Source of the DNA: Candidatus Copromonas faecavium (nom. illeg.)
GTDB lineage: Bacteria > Bacillota > Clostridia > Lachnospirales > Lachnospiraceae
Direction: 5' to 3'
Length of the DNA: 59,958 nucleotides
Assembly: GCA_018712915.1 (NCBI GenBank)
Contig: DVGC01000034.1
Coordinates: 1-59,958 of the forward strand
The stretch's first letter is position 1, and every line of letters begins with the position of its first letter. Below are positions 16,072-24,196 of the stretch, piece after piece. Below the pieces are notes generated by a model. That model had not been told where the DNA came from. It did no database searches and was given only the letters and a program-made list of their open reading frames with translations. The position numbers were made by a program, and so were the translations under genes.

Positions 16072-16935
16072 TTAAACTTCCACCAGCTCATATTCTCTGG
16101 TTCCCACTCCAAGAGCAGCCGCCGCTTCGATGGTGTGAACGCCGTTTCTGGATTCCACACGCTCAATGAAGTGCTCTTTTCCCGGATCATCCGAAGCGTA
16201 TACCAGATCGATGCAGGCCTGGTCAATGGCCACCGGATCAGTGGAAACAAGGATTCCTATATCCTTCATACACGGATCTTCCGCTACTGCGCAGCAGTCG
16301 CAGTCTACCGACATGTTCTTCATCACATTCACATAAAGGATATTGCCCTTAAAATAGTTCACAATGGAGGAAGCTGCATCCGCCATGGATTCCAGGAAGG
16401 AATCATGATCGGAAGTCCAGATTTTCTCCGGCTCACCGGCTCCATGGATATATGCCTTTCCGTAAGCAGAGGCCACTCCGATGGACAGCTGCTTTAACGC
16501 CCCGCCGTAGCCTCCCATGGGATGGCCTTTAAAATGAGCCAGTACCAGCATGGAATCATAATTGACCAGATCCTTCCCCACGAAATTCTTTTTAATTACC
16601 TTTCCGTTGGGAATCTCCAACTCCATGTCCGGCCCTTCCGCATCCAGCAAATCCACTGTAAAATATCTGGTCCATCCGTGCTTTTCCAGTGTTTTTACAT
16701 GCTTCTCTGTGCTGTCCCGCTCACCAGCATAAGCCGTATTGCATTCCACGACTGTTCCATTTACCATTTCCACCGCCGGTTTCCAGAAATCCGGTTTTAA
16801 AAAGTTCTGGTTTCCAACCTCACCGGAATGAAGCTTAACTGCAAACTTGCCAGGCAGTTCCTTTCCTGCCATTCTGCACAGGCTGACCACCGTTTCCGGC
16901 GTCAGATTTCTGGAAAAATAGACCTTTGCTTTCAT
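16072..16935 (-). CDS. DUF362-domain protein
   Basis: A 287-residue DUF362 protein. Family hallmarks are AVKLHSGEVGNQNFLKP near the N-terminus, the Gly-rich HFKGHPMGGYGGALKQLSIG, and VSTDPVAIDQACIDL. The C-terminal third has a Cys cluster, DCDCC and a nearby C, that could bind a metal or Fe-S cluster; the ferredoxin insert found in many DUF362 proteins is absent. The biochemical role of the family is not established. The ATG at 16933-16935 is chosen for GGAAGGGAA before it; a frame extending 11 codons upstream has no site. Monocistronic between radA and tRNA-Trp. Confidence 0.88.
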   Translation of the reverse strand: MKAKVYFSRNLTPETVVSLCRMAGKELPGKFAVKLHSGEVGNQNFLKPDFWKPAVEMVNGTVVECNTAYAGERDSTEKHVKTLEKHGWTRYFTVDLLDAEGPDMELEIPNGKVIKKNFVGKDLVNYDSMLVLAHFKGHPMGGYGGALKQLSIGVASAYGKAYIHGAGEPEKIWTSDHDSFLESMADAASSIVNYFKGNILYVNVMKNMSVDCDCCAVAEDPCMKDIGILVSTDPVAIDQACIDLVYASDDPGKEHFIERVESRNGVHTIEAAAALGVGTREYELVEV

Positions 16936-17023
16936 GTGATTCCCTTCCTTTCTGCTTATAGGCTGCATAAAATGCCTTTGTTTCGGGCAGCTCTGCCAGC
17001 CTTTTCAGTTCTGTCCCTCTTGT

Positions 17024-17052
17024 AGTATAACACGTTGCGCCTGGATTTGCAC
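17024..17052 (-). promoter_or_regulatory. Possible promoter of the DUF362 gene
   Basis: TATACT (17024-17029) with a 17-bp spacer from a weak -35, GTGCAA (17047-17052), on the minus strand. Confidence 0.45.
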
Positions 17053-17153
17053 CTGCATATTTCAAGATTTACACCGGCCTTTTCGCATACGTTTTCAATA
17101 ATTTCTCAAAAATGCGTTCCCCTTTTCAGTCCCCCGGCTTTTCTCATATCTGC

Positions 17154-18527
17154 CTAAGAAAGCTGCCTGATTGCTTCCCGCACATTGGATACACCGATGA
17201 GGCGAATCCTGTTTTCTCCTTTTAGTTTTTCCAGATTGGCCGCAGGCAGCAGACAGCTGGTAAAGCCCATTTTCACTGCCTCAGAAACTCTCTGAGCAGC
17301 CTGAGAAACGGCCCGGACCTCACCGGAAAGGCCCACCTCACCAAAAATCAGCATCCCTGGATCCACAGCACGGTTTTTAAAGCTGGACACCAGCGCCATG
17401 ACCAATGCCAGATCCAGCGCCGGTTCATTGACTCTCATCCCTCCTGCTATGTTCACATAAGCATCATACCGGCCCATGGCATAACCGCAGCGTTTTTCCA
17501 GAATCGCCAGCAGGATATTGATGCGGTTATAGTCCACCCCGTTGGCTGTCCTCCTTGCCATTCCAAAGCCGGTTTCCGTCACCAGTGCCTGAACCTCCAG
17601 AAGAATGGGCCTGGTTCCTTCCATGGAGCAGGCCACCACCGAACCGGACGCTTCGACGGGCCGTCCGGAAAGCAGCATTTCCGAAGGATTTTTCACCTCC
17701 GCAAGACCGCTCTCCTCCATTTCAAAGACGCCAATCTCATTTGTTGAGCCAAAGCGGTTTTTCACTGCCCGCAGAATCCGGTAAGTATCATTGCGGTCTC
17801 CTTCAAAATACAGCACCGTATCCACCATATGCTCCAGCACTCTTGGTCCGGCCACAACGCCTTCCTTGGTTACATGCCCTACGATAAAAATGGTGATACC
17901 GTATCCCTTGGCAATCTGCATCAGAAGATTGGTGGATTCCCGAACCTGGCTCACACTCCCGGGAGCCGAGGACAAATCCTCCCGGTACATGGTCTGTATG
18001 GAGTCGATCACCACAATCTCCGGCCTGGTATGTTCGATGGCGCCGGAAATGGCATCCAGGTTGGTTTCACACAAAAACAGCAGTTCACCGGAAATGTCTC
18101 CGATTCGGTTGGCTCTCATTTTAATCTGCTTTAAGGATTCCTCACCGGAAATATATAAAAGCTTTTTCCCTGCCGCAGCAAGATTCCTGCATACCTGCAA
18201 AAGCAGTGTGGATTTTCCAATTCCCGGATCCCCGCCCACAAGAACCAGGCTTCCTTTCACAGTTCCATCGCCCAGAACCCGGTCCAGCTCCCCGAATCCG
18301 GTGGAAGTTCTGTCCTGCTCTTCCAGGGATATTTCCGAAACTGGTACCGGTACCGCAGATTTTCCCGATGCCTTTCGTCCTCCTCCCGGTCTTCCTGCAT
18401 CTACAGCCACCGGTTCTTCCACAAAGGTGTTCCACTGCCTGCAGGCCGGACACTGCCCCATCCATTTTGCCGATTCATATCCGCATTCTTTGCAGAAAAA
18501 TACTGTATGATTCTTTGCCTTCGCCAC
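17154..18527 (-). CDS. radA: DNA repair protein RadA
   Basis: A 457-residue RadA/Sms ATPase, which drives branch migration during recombination. In order: N-terminal zinc finger (CKECG and CPAC), RecA-like core with Walker A GGDPGIGKST, the RadA-specific KNRFG motif (VKNRFGSTNEIG), and a Lon-protease-like C-terminal domain (NIAGGMRVNEPALDLALV). The start is a GTG at 18525-18527 giving the expected VAKAKNHTVFFCKECG beginning, with AAGGGAG 5 bp upstream. Position downstream of clpC matches Bacillus, where mcsA-mcsB-clpC-radA form one cluster; here a 414-bp gene and a hairpin intervene and disA is absent. Confidence 0.96.
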   Translation of the reverse strand: MAKAKNHTVFFCKECGYESAKWMGQCPACRQWNTFVEEPVAVDAGRPGGGRKASGKSAVPVPVSEISLEEQDRTSTGFGELDRVLGDGTVKGSLVLVGGDPGIGKSTLLLQVCRNLAAAGKKLLYISGEESLKQIKMRANRIGDISGELLFLCETNLDAISGAIEHTRPEIVVIDSIQTMYREDLSSAPGSVSQVRESTNLLMQIAKGYGITIFIVGHVTKEGVVAGPRVLEHMVDTVLYFEGDRNDTYRILRAVKNRFGSTNEIGVFEMEESGLAEVKNPSEMLLSGRPVEASGSVVACSMEGTRPILLEVQALVTETGFGMARRTANGVDYNRINILLAILEKRCGYAMGRYDAYVNIAGGMRVNEPALDLALVMALVSSFKNRAVDPGMLIFGEVGLSGEVRAVSQAAQRVSEAVKMGFTSCLLPAANLEKLKGENRIRLIGVSNVREAIRQLS

Positions 18528-18569
18528 TTGCACTCCCTTCCCGGATTTCAAAACTTCCCGTCAAACCCA

Positions 18570-18603
18570 AAGCGCCCCGCAGAAGCTTCTCTGCGGAGCA
18601 CTT
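18570..18603 (-). terminator. 14-bp hairpin between the unknown gene and radA
   Basis: Arms 18570-18583 and 18590-18603 pair over 14 bp on the minus strand (two T.G pairs) around a 6-nt loop. The T-tract on the minus side is broken (CTTTGGGTTT), while the plus side has CTTTTTC. It probably ends or attenuates transcription between the two genes. Confidence 0.6.
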
Positions 18604-18617
18604 TTTCATTTTCTTTC

Positions 18618-19031
18618 TTATTTACGGATAATTCTGACCTCAACAGCTTTGCCTTCGGTAAGCTCAACAGAAAGGCTCAGCTTTCCGCTCATATTGGTAA
18701 TCATTCCTCCGACAGCAACACCGTCCTCAAATACCTCGTATTCCATATCATCTTCAAGCTGCACGGTAATCTGTGCGTCTTCCGTTCCCTCTACCTGGAA
18801 GGTCACATCCGCATCGCGGACAGAAAAATGGTTCACAGCCGTTCCGGGAACCGACTCGTAAACGAACATGCCGTTTCTTTCCAGTTTGGTAATATCCTTA
18901 AACGTCTTTACTTTATACAAATCTCCGTCATGTTCAAAATCTTCCACTTTGGATTTTGCTGCAAGCGTATAATTTCCAAAGCTGATGGTTCCATCTTCTT
19001 CCGAACGGATTAATTCATTGATTACTGGCAT
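18618..19031 (-). CDS. Conserved protein of unknown function, beta-rich
   Basis: A 137-residue protein starting MPVINELIRSEEDGTISFG. It appears all-beta: an N-terminal part with FGNYTLAAKSKVEDFEHDG, a YKVKTFKDITKLERNGMFVYESVPG core, then a C-terminal half with alternating strands (VTFQVEGTEDAQITVQL). Homologues in Lachnospiraceae are, as I recall, often auto-labelled 'endosialidase', but it is far too small for that enzyme and no catalytic motif is visible. There is no signal peptide. AGGAG lies 10 bp before the chosen ATG (19029-19031). It sits between clpC and radA, suggesting a link to stress or DNA maintenance, but this is inference. Confidence 0.8.
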   Translation of the reverse strand: MPVINELIRSEEDGTISFGNYTLAAKSKVEDFEHDGDLYKVKTFKDITKLERNGMFVYESVPGTAVNHFSVRDADVTFQVEGTEDAQITVQLEDDMEYEVFEDGVAVGGMITNMSGKLSLSVELTEGKAVEVRIIRK

Positions 19032-19410
19032 AATACTTAATCTCCTTTTGTGTTTCCTCCTGCTTATCCTGCAGAAACTGGTTCTGCGGCCATGATGTCG
19101 TGGTCCCTGACCATAACATATCTTATGCGCCCGACTTTGTGCGGTGAACACGCTGCCGGGATACACGGTATCAGCTGCAGGGTATGAACGTCCTGCCCGC
19201 AGGGTCCGATCACTCTGTCACGCAGAATCCGGTCGCTCTGCCGCGCAAAACCTGGTCGCTCTGCCGCGCAGGGGAGCTCGATTCCGCTTCGCTTCATCTC
19301 GCTCGCGTGCGTTCGCACGATAGTCTCAGGCATATTCGGATTTTTGTTCATGCAAGCATGATGGAAATCTTCCTCTACCGCAGACTGCCCTGCTCATTGC
19401 CTCCCGAACA
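19032..19410. other. 379-bp spacer after clpC with repeats
   Basis: Contains a 23-bp tandem repeat (19208-19270), a hairpin CGTGCG-TT-CGCACG (19306-19319) and Arg/Ser-rich open frames without ribosome binding sites. GC content is higher than in neighbouring spacers. The look is of a dispersed non-coding repeat element, not a gene. Confidence 0.55.
19208..19270. repeat. 23-bp tandem repeat, about 2.7 copies
   Basis: Units at 19208-19230, 19231-19253 and 19254-19270. The last two share a perfect 17-bp stretch (GGTCGCTCTGCCGCGCA); the first is divergent. Confidence 0.75.
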
Positions 19411-21894
19411 TTATACCACATCAACCTCTCTTTTGCCACTTGTTTGTGCTGGGAGGGAGGAAAATTTCAGGGAATCGTTCTCGACGCTGATCGTTACAGC
19501 GTCCCCTTCTTTTACCTTACCTTCCAGAACTTCCTCAGCCAGTTTGTCTTCAATCAGATTCTGAATGGTGCGCTTTAAGGGTCTGGCACCGTATTTTTCA
19601 TCGTAGCCTTTTTCTATCAGGTATTCTTTCACATCATCCCCGGCCTCCAGCGTAATGGACATCTGCTGGCTGGTTCTCTTGCTGACGGAACGAAGGAGGA
19701 TGGATACAATTTCCTTCATATGATCCTTGGTCAGCGGATGGAAAACGATAATCTCATCAATCCGGTTTAAAAACTCCGGTTTGAACAGGCGCTTCACCTC
19801 GTCCATGACTCCTGTTTTCATCCGGTCATACCGCGCCTTCTCATCATCCTGGGAAGTAAAGCCCAAATGCCTGGGAGCGATGATGTTTTCCGCACCCGCA
19901 TTGGATGTCATGATGATAATCGTATTTTTGAAATCGATTTTATGGCCCTGGGAATCGGTGATATGGCCGTCATCCAGCACCTGAAGCAGGATATTGAACA
20001 CATCCGGATGGGCTTTCTCCACCTCGTCAAACAGCACAACCGAGTAGGGATTGCGGCGGATTTTTTCGCTTAACTGTCCGCCTCCCTCATATCCCACATA
20101 TCCTGGCGGCGAGCCAATCATCTTGGAAACGCTGTGCTTCTCCATGTATTCCGACATATCAACGCGAATCAGCGCGTTCTCCGTTCCGAACATGGCCTCG
20201 GCCAGCGCCTTGCAGAGCTCGGTTTTTCCTACGCCTGTAGGTCCAAGGAATAAGAAGGAGCCTATCGGACGCTTGGGATCCTTTAGGCCGACCCGGCCGC
20301 GGCGGATGGCCTTTGCCACGGCGGCCACAGCCTCATCCTGTCCAACCACCCGCTCATGCAGAATGGATTCCAGCTTTAAAAGCCGCTCGGTTTCCTCCTC
20401 CGCCAGCTTGGACACGGGAATCTTTGTCCATCCCGACACCACGTCGGCAATGTCATCCTCTCCCACTTCCAGCCGTTTGGATTTCTTTTCCTCTTCCCAG
20501 GTTTCTTTCAATTTTTCGATTTGTTCTCTCTTTTTTGTCTGTTCCTTTTTAATTTCTCCCGCCTTCTCATAAGCCTCCGCACGGATAGCGTCTTCCTTCT
20601 GCGTCTCCAGCGCCTTAATCTCGGCCTCCAGCTCTTTAATCTCCTTCGGCTCCACAAAGACCGTCAAACGGATTTTAGAAGCTGCCTCATCTACCAAATC
20701 GATGGCCTTATCCGGCAGGAACCGATCGTTAATGTACCTGGCAGAAAGTTTTACTGCCGATTTTAAGGCCTCATCCGTAATCCGCACATGATGATGCTCT
20801 TCATAACGCGGTCTCAGCCCCTTTAAAATTTCCAGCGCTTCTTCCTCCGTAGGCTCATCCACGGTCACCGGCTGGAACCGACGCTCCAGAGCCGGGTCCT
20901 TTTCGATATACTTTCGGTATTCCTCGATGGTCGTTGCTCCAATCAGCTGGATTTCTCCACGGGCCAGGGACGGCTTTAAAATGTTGGAAGCATCCAGAGC
21001 TCCCTCCGCTCCTCCAGCACCGATGATGGTATGAATCTCATCGATGAACAGGAGCACATTTCCTGCTTCCCGCACCTCTTTTAAGACATTCTTAATCCGC
21101 TCTTCAAATTCTCCCCGATACTTGGAACCGGCCACCATGCCGGACAGATCCAGTACCACCACCCGTTTTCCGCGAATGGTTTCCGGCACATCTCCGGACA
21201 CAATCATCTCCGCCAGGCCTTCGGCAACGGCCGTCTTTCCAACTCCAGGTTCTCCGATGAGGCAGGGATTGTTTTTGGTCCTTCTGCTTAGAATCTGAAT
21301 CACTCTCTGAATCTCTTTTTCCCTTCCGATTACCGGATCCAGTTTGCCGTCCTTTGCCAGCTGAGTCAGATCCCTGCTGTAAGTGTCCAAGGTCGGCGTT
21401 CCCTGCCCGTTTCCTTTCTGGGCACGGCCGGATGCCAGATCCTCCCGTCCGGCAGCTCCATCCTCTCCCATGGGGGAAAGAAGATCAACGTAAATCTTCT
21501 GGATATTGACATTCATGGTATTTAAGAGTCTGACCGCCACACAGTCTGACTCCTTTAAAAGTGCCATCAGAATATGCTCGGTTCCGATTAAAGGTGCACG
21601 AAACCGTACTGCCTCCCGATAGCTGTTCTCCAGAACATGGCGGGCACTGGGCGTATAACCGTCCCGATCCCGCACCTTCGTATTCTGATAAGAAGCCACC
21701 AGCTGCTGCTCCAGAGCCAGAAGCTTTTCCAGCTTCACATCATTGGCCTCCAGAACTCTGGCCGCCGTTCCGCTTCCCTCCTGTATCAGACCAACAAGAA
21801 TGTGCTCGGTTCCAATCATGCGGACTCCCATACTCTCCGCCGTTTCCATGGCAAGAGCAAGAGCTTCCTTAGCCTTTTCTGTGTACTGATCCAT
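19411..21894 (-). CDS. clpC: ATP-dependent Clp protease ATP-binding subunit ClpC
   Basis: An 827-residue class I AAA+ unfoldase that feeds substrates to ClpP. Two Clp_N repeats (residues 1-150), first AAA module with Walker [14 protein letters not shown] and Walker [16 protein letters not shown], a ClpC-length middle domain with coiled coil ([14 protein letters not shown] region), then the second AAA module ([32 protein letters not shown]) and the C-terminal D2 small domain. In Firmicutes it degrades McsB-arginine-phosphorylated proteins. It is the last gene of the gntR-mcsA-mcsB-clpC operon, 84 bp after mcsB. GGAGG precedes the ATG at a rather long 12 bp. Confidence 0.98.
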   Translation of the reverse strand: MDQYTEKAKEALALAMETAESMGVRMIGTEHILVGLIQEGSGTAARVLEANDVKLEKLLALEQQLVASYQNTKVRDRDGYTPSARHVLENSYREAVRFRAPLIGTEHILMALLKESDCVAVRLLNTMNVNIQKIYVDLLSPMGEDGAAGREDLASGRAQKGNGQGTPTLDTYSRDLTQLAKDGKLDPVIGREKEIQRVIQILSRRTKNNPCLIGEPGVGKTAVAEGLAEMIVSGDVPETIRGKRVVVLDLSGMVAGSKYRGEFEERIKNVLKEVREAGNVLLFIDEIHTIIGAGGAEGALDASNILKPSLARGEIQLIGATTIEEYRKYIEKDPALERRFQPVTVDEPTEEEALEILKGLRPRYEEHHHVRITDEALKSAVKLSARYINDRFLPDKAIDLVDEAASKIRLTVFVEPKEIKELEAEIKALETQKEDAIRAEAYEKAGEIKKEQTKKREQIEKLKETWEEEKKSKRLEVGEDDIADVVSGWTKIPVSKLAEEETERLLKLESILHERVVGQDEAVAAVAKAIRRGRVGLKDPKRPIGSFLFLGPTGVGKTELCKALAEAMFGTENALIRVDMSEYMEKHSVSKMIGSPPGYVGYEGGGQLSEKIRRNPYSVVLFDEVEKAHPDVFNILLQVLDDGHITDSQGHKIDFKNTIIIMTSNAGAENIIAPRHLGFTSQDDEKARYDRMKTGVMDEVKRLFKPEFLNRIDEIIVFHPLTKDHMKEIVSILLRSVSKRTSQQMSITLEAGDDVKEYLIEKGYDEKYGARPLKRTIQNLIEDKLAEEVLEGKVKEGDAVTISVENDSLKFSSLPAQTSGKREVDVV

Positions 21895-21978
21895 TCTGTC
21901 TGTTTTCCTCCTGTTTTCCTATTTGAACCATCCAATTTCGTGTCTCCACATGCCTTTCCGCTTTTCCAGTTTCCCGCC

Positions 21979-23013
21979 TTACAAAATCTGGGGCAGCCGC
22001 TCCCTTAAAAACTGGGCTCTCGCTGCATCCAGCTCTTCCTTATCCAGCGGTTTCTCCGCACGGCTCAGCAAATTGGCCGGCTGGACTCCCAGCATCAGTC
22101 CAAAGACGGAACAGGGAGTCTCTGACTTTAAAATCCCATCATTGATTCCCGCCATCAGCTGGGACAAAAATTCCATGGCATCCTTTCTTGTCAGCCGTCT
22201 GGCATATTTTAACACCCCATAGGATTTATATGTCTCGTCTGCCCGGCCCAGGGGACGCTGCGCCATGGCATCGCTCCGAAGTTTTCTTTCCTGCACATCC
22301 AGCTCGGCCGCCGTTTTTGCCACCAGATCCACAATTTCCTTTTCTGTCTGTCCCAGAGTCTTCTGATTGGACACCTGGTAAAGAGAACCGAAATTCTCGC
22401 CGCCATCCCCATAGACTCCACGGATTACAGTGCCAAACCGGGCCATATCGGCCACCAGGCTGTTAAAATTCTTTCTTCGGGACAGCATGGGCAGATGAAC
22501 CACCACCGATGCCCGCAGCCCGGTTCCCACATTGGTCGGGAAAGAAGTCAGAAAACCATATTTTTCATCAAAAGAATAGTCAAAACGGCCGCCGATATAA
22601 TCGTCAATCCGGTTTGCTTCCTGATAAAGCTTCTCCAGGCAGAATCCCATATCTACAGTCTGAATCCGGATATGGTCATCCCCATTTAATACGATTCCTT
22701 CCCGCTCATCCTCTGAAAGAATCAACCCGGAAGCCGCATGCTTTTTCAGCACACTGCGGTTAATGGCCCGCCGTTCAAACAGCGCTGTCTTCTCCAAATC
22801 TGCCATACGGTCCAGATAGGCAAAGCGGAAATTCTTTCCGTCCAGCGAACCAATACCGGCCAGTCCCTCATAAAGCCTTCCGGTCATCTCCGCGCTCTGT
22901 TCCTTTGTCATTTTTCCAGGAAACGGATATTCCCTCCAGTTGCGCACAAGCCGAACGCGGCTGTATACCACGTTGGAGCCGGGACGTCCCGGTTCTTCAT
23001 ACCATTTACTCAT
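21979..23013 (-). CDS. mcsB: Protein arginine kinase McsB
   Basis: A 344-residue ATP:guanido phosphotransferase that phosphorylates arginine in damaged proteins, tagging them for ClpC/ClpP. Family motifs include SRVRLVRN (21-ish), NGDDHIRIQ and PTNVGTGLRASV. The cysteine that normally precedes the last motif (TSCPTNVGTG in Bacillus) is phenylalanine here, F158, codon 22540-22542. The start is the ATG at 23011-23013 (MSKWYEE), overlapping the mcsA stop by 8 bp, so translation is coupled. Length is normal and the frame intact. Confidence 0.95.
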   Translation of the reverse strand: MSKWYEEPGRPGSNVVYSRVRLVRNWREYPFPGKMTKEQSAEMTGRLYEGLAGIGSLDGKNFRFAYLDRMADLEKTALFERRAINRSVLKKHAASGLILSEDEREGIVLNGDDHIRIQTVDMGFCLEKLYQEANRIDDYIGGRFDYSFDEKYGFLTSFPTNVGTGLRASVVVHLPMLSRRKNFNSLVADMARFGTVIRGVYGDGGENFGSLYQVSNQKTLGQTEKEIVDLVAKTAAELDVQERKLRSDAMAQRPLGRADETYKSYGVLKYARRLTRKDAMEFLSQLMAGINDGILKSETPCSVFGLMLGVQPANLLSRAEKPLDKEELDAARAQFLRERLPQIL

Positions 23014-23599
23014 GCTGTCCGCTCTCCTCCTCCAGCTTATGAATCTCGTCCCGCAGGGAAGCTGCCTCCTCATATTCCTCCCGTTTTACCGCGTCCTTTA
23101 GTCTGGTTCGCAGCAGACGAACCCGTTCTTCCATGGTCAGAGGTGCCGGTCCTTCGGCGCCCGGCGTGGAGCTTCCCGGTACTTCCTCCTCCCCTTCCTT
23201 CGGCTGCTCTGTCCCACGGGTCAGATATGCCGGCCGCTTTCCCACATGCTTTTCACTTCCCTGAAGATGACGGATGTTCTCCGCAATCAGCGGGTCAAAC
23301 ACGCTGTAGCAGTCCGGGCATCCAAACCGGCTGTTTTTTACAAACTCTTCGTATGTCGTACCACAGACAGGGCAGACCACGCCGGAAAATTTTTCGCTGG
23401 CCGGGTCCGTTTCCTGCATTCCCAAAAGACCTGACAGCAGCTTGCCCAAAGGAAATTCCCCTTCAAATAAAGCAGAATACTGCCCCATATCGATATGACT
23501 GGCACACTGAGTACACAGATTGTGCTCCGTCTTTACTCCATTTATCACTTCCACATATTTCACGGTTGCTTCCCGTTTTTTACAATGTTCACAAAGCAT
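23006..23599 (-). CDS. mcsA: McsA, zinc-finger activator of McsB
   Basis: A 197-residue protein that binds and activates McsB. It has four CxxC zinc knuckles (CEHC, CTQC, CPVC, CPDC) in the first ~110 residues and a C-terminal UVR motif (LRTRLKDAVKREEYEEAASL) that contacts McsB. A Pro/Glu-rich linker joins them. AAGGAGGAG sits ahead of ATG 23597-23599; the longer upstream reading frame is not needed. It is 19 bp after the gntR stop and overlaps mcsB by 8 bp. Confidence 0.94.
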   Translation of the reverse strand: MLCEHCKKREATVKYVEVINGVKTEHNLCTQCASHIDMGQYSALFEGEFPLGKLLSGLLGMQETDPASEKFSGVVCPVCGTTYEEFVKNSRFGCPDCYSVFDPLIAENIRHLQGSEKHVGKRPAYLTRGTEQPKEGEEEVPGSSTPGAEGPAPLTMEERVRLLRTRLKDAVKREEYEEAASLRDEIHKLEEESGQHE

Positions 23600-23618
23600 G
23601 TTGCTCCTCCTTTTCCGG

Positions 23619-23996
23619 TCATGCCCGTCCGCCAAGCTCGTCAAAAATCTGATCCACCAGAGAATGGACCTCGTTTCTTCCGACATTCTTGCAGATCCCA
23701 CGGGCCACCAGAAGGGTCAGGTTCTCCTTCATGTCCTCCAGGGCCCTCAGTTTATCCATATCCAGGGCGATGACGGCTCCCCGCCTCCTGTCAAGGCGGA
23801 GGAATCCTTCCTGCTTTAATACAGAATATGCCTTATTGACTGTATGCATGTTAATCCCAATTTCATCCGCAAGCTGTCTTACAGAAGGCAGGCTGTCCCC
23901 CTCCCGCAGCGACTCCGTCGCAATTCCCACGATGATCTGATTGCACAGCTGTATATACAGCGCTTCCTCACTGTTAAAATCAATTTTTAATATCAT
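23619..23996 (-). CDS. GntR-family (YtrA type) regulator heading the clpC operon
   Basis: A 125-residue short GntR protein: winged helix-turn-helix with YIQLCNQIIVGIATESLREG, LPSVRQLADEIGINMHTVNKAY and GFLRLDRRRGAVI, followed by a ~45-residue helical dimerisation tail and no effector domain, as in YtrA. The position before mcsA is normally taken by ctsR, the heat-shock repressor; no CtsR is present here, so this protein may control the operon. The ATG at 23994-23996 (MILKIDF) is likely, though its ribosome site is weak (GGTGAG) and an ATG 12 codons upstream is possible. A palindrome over its promoter suggests autoregulation. Confidence 0.9.
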   Translation of the reverse strand: MILKIDFNSEEALYIQLCNQIIVGIATESLREGDSLPSVRQLADEIGINMHTVNKAYSVLKQEGFLRLDRRRGAVIALDMDKLRALEDMKENLTLLVARGICKNVGRNEVHSLVDQIFDELGGRA

Positions 23997-24031
23997 GGAC
24001 TCACCGTCTTTCGTTTTGCTTCGATATTCCA

Positions 24032-24056
24032 TCTGTTATATTCATATAGTAACAGA
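24032..24056. promoter_or_regulatory. Operator over the clpC-operon promoter
   Basis: TCTGTTA (24032-24038) and TAACAGA (24050-24056), a perfect 7-bp inverted repeat with an 11-bp A/T-rich centre. It overlaps the -10 box, a good repressor position. The likely ligand is the YtrA-type protein encoded just downstream. Confidence 0.65.
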
Positions 24057-24074
24057 CGAACGCATTTTCGTCAA
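24046..24074 (-). promoter_or_regulatory. Promoter of gntR-mcsA-mcsB-clpC
   Basis: TTGACG (24069-24074), 17-bp spacer, TACTAT (24046-24051) on the minus strand. Confidence 0.7.
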
Positions 24075-24196
24075 GTGGCAATTCCTGCCGCTCTGAACCA
24101 TCCGATTTTCCCGCGGTTTCTCACCCTTGCGTTCTCTTCTCTGCTTTCGTTTCGCGGTCCCTGTTCCTATGCTGACTCCCCCGCTTCCATTTCCCC

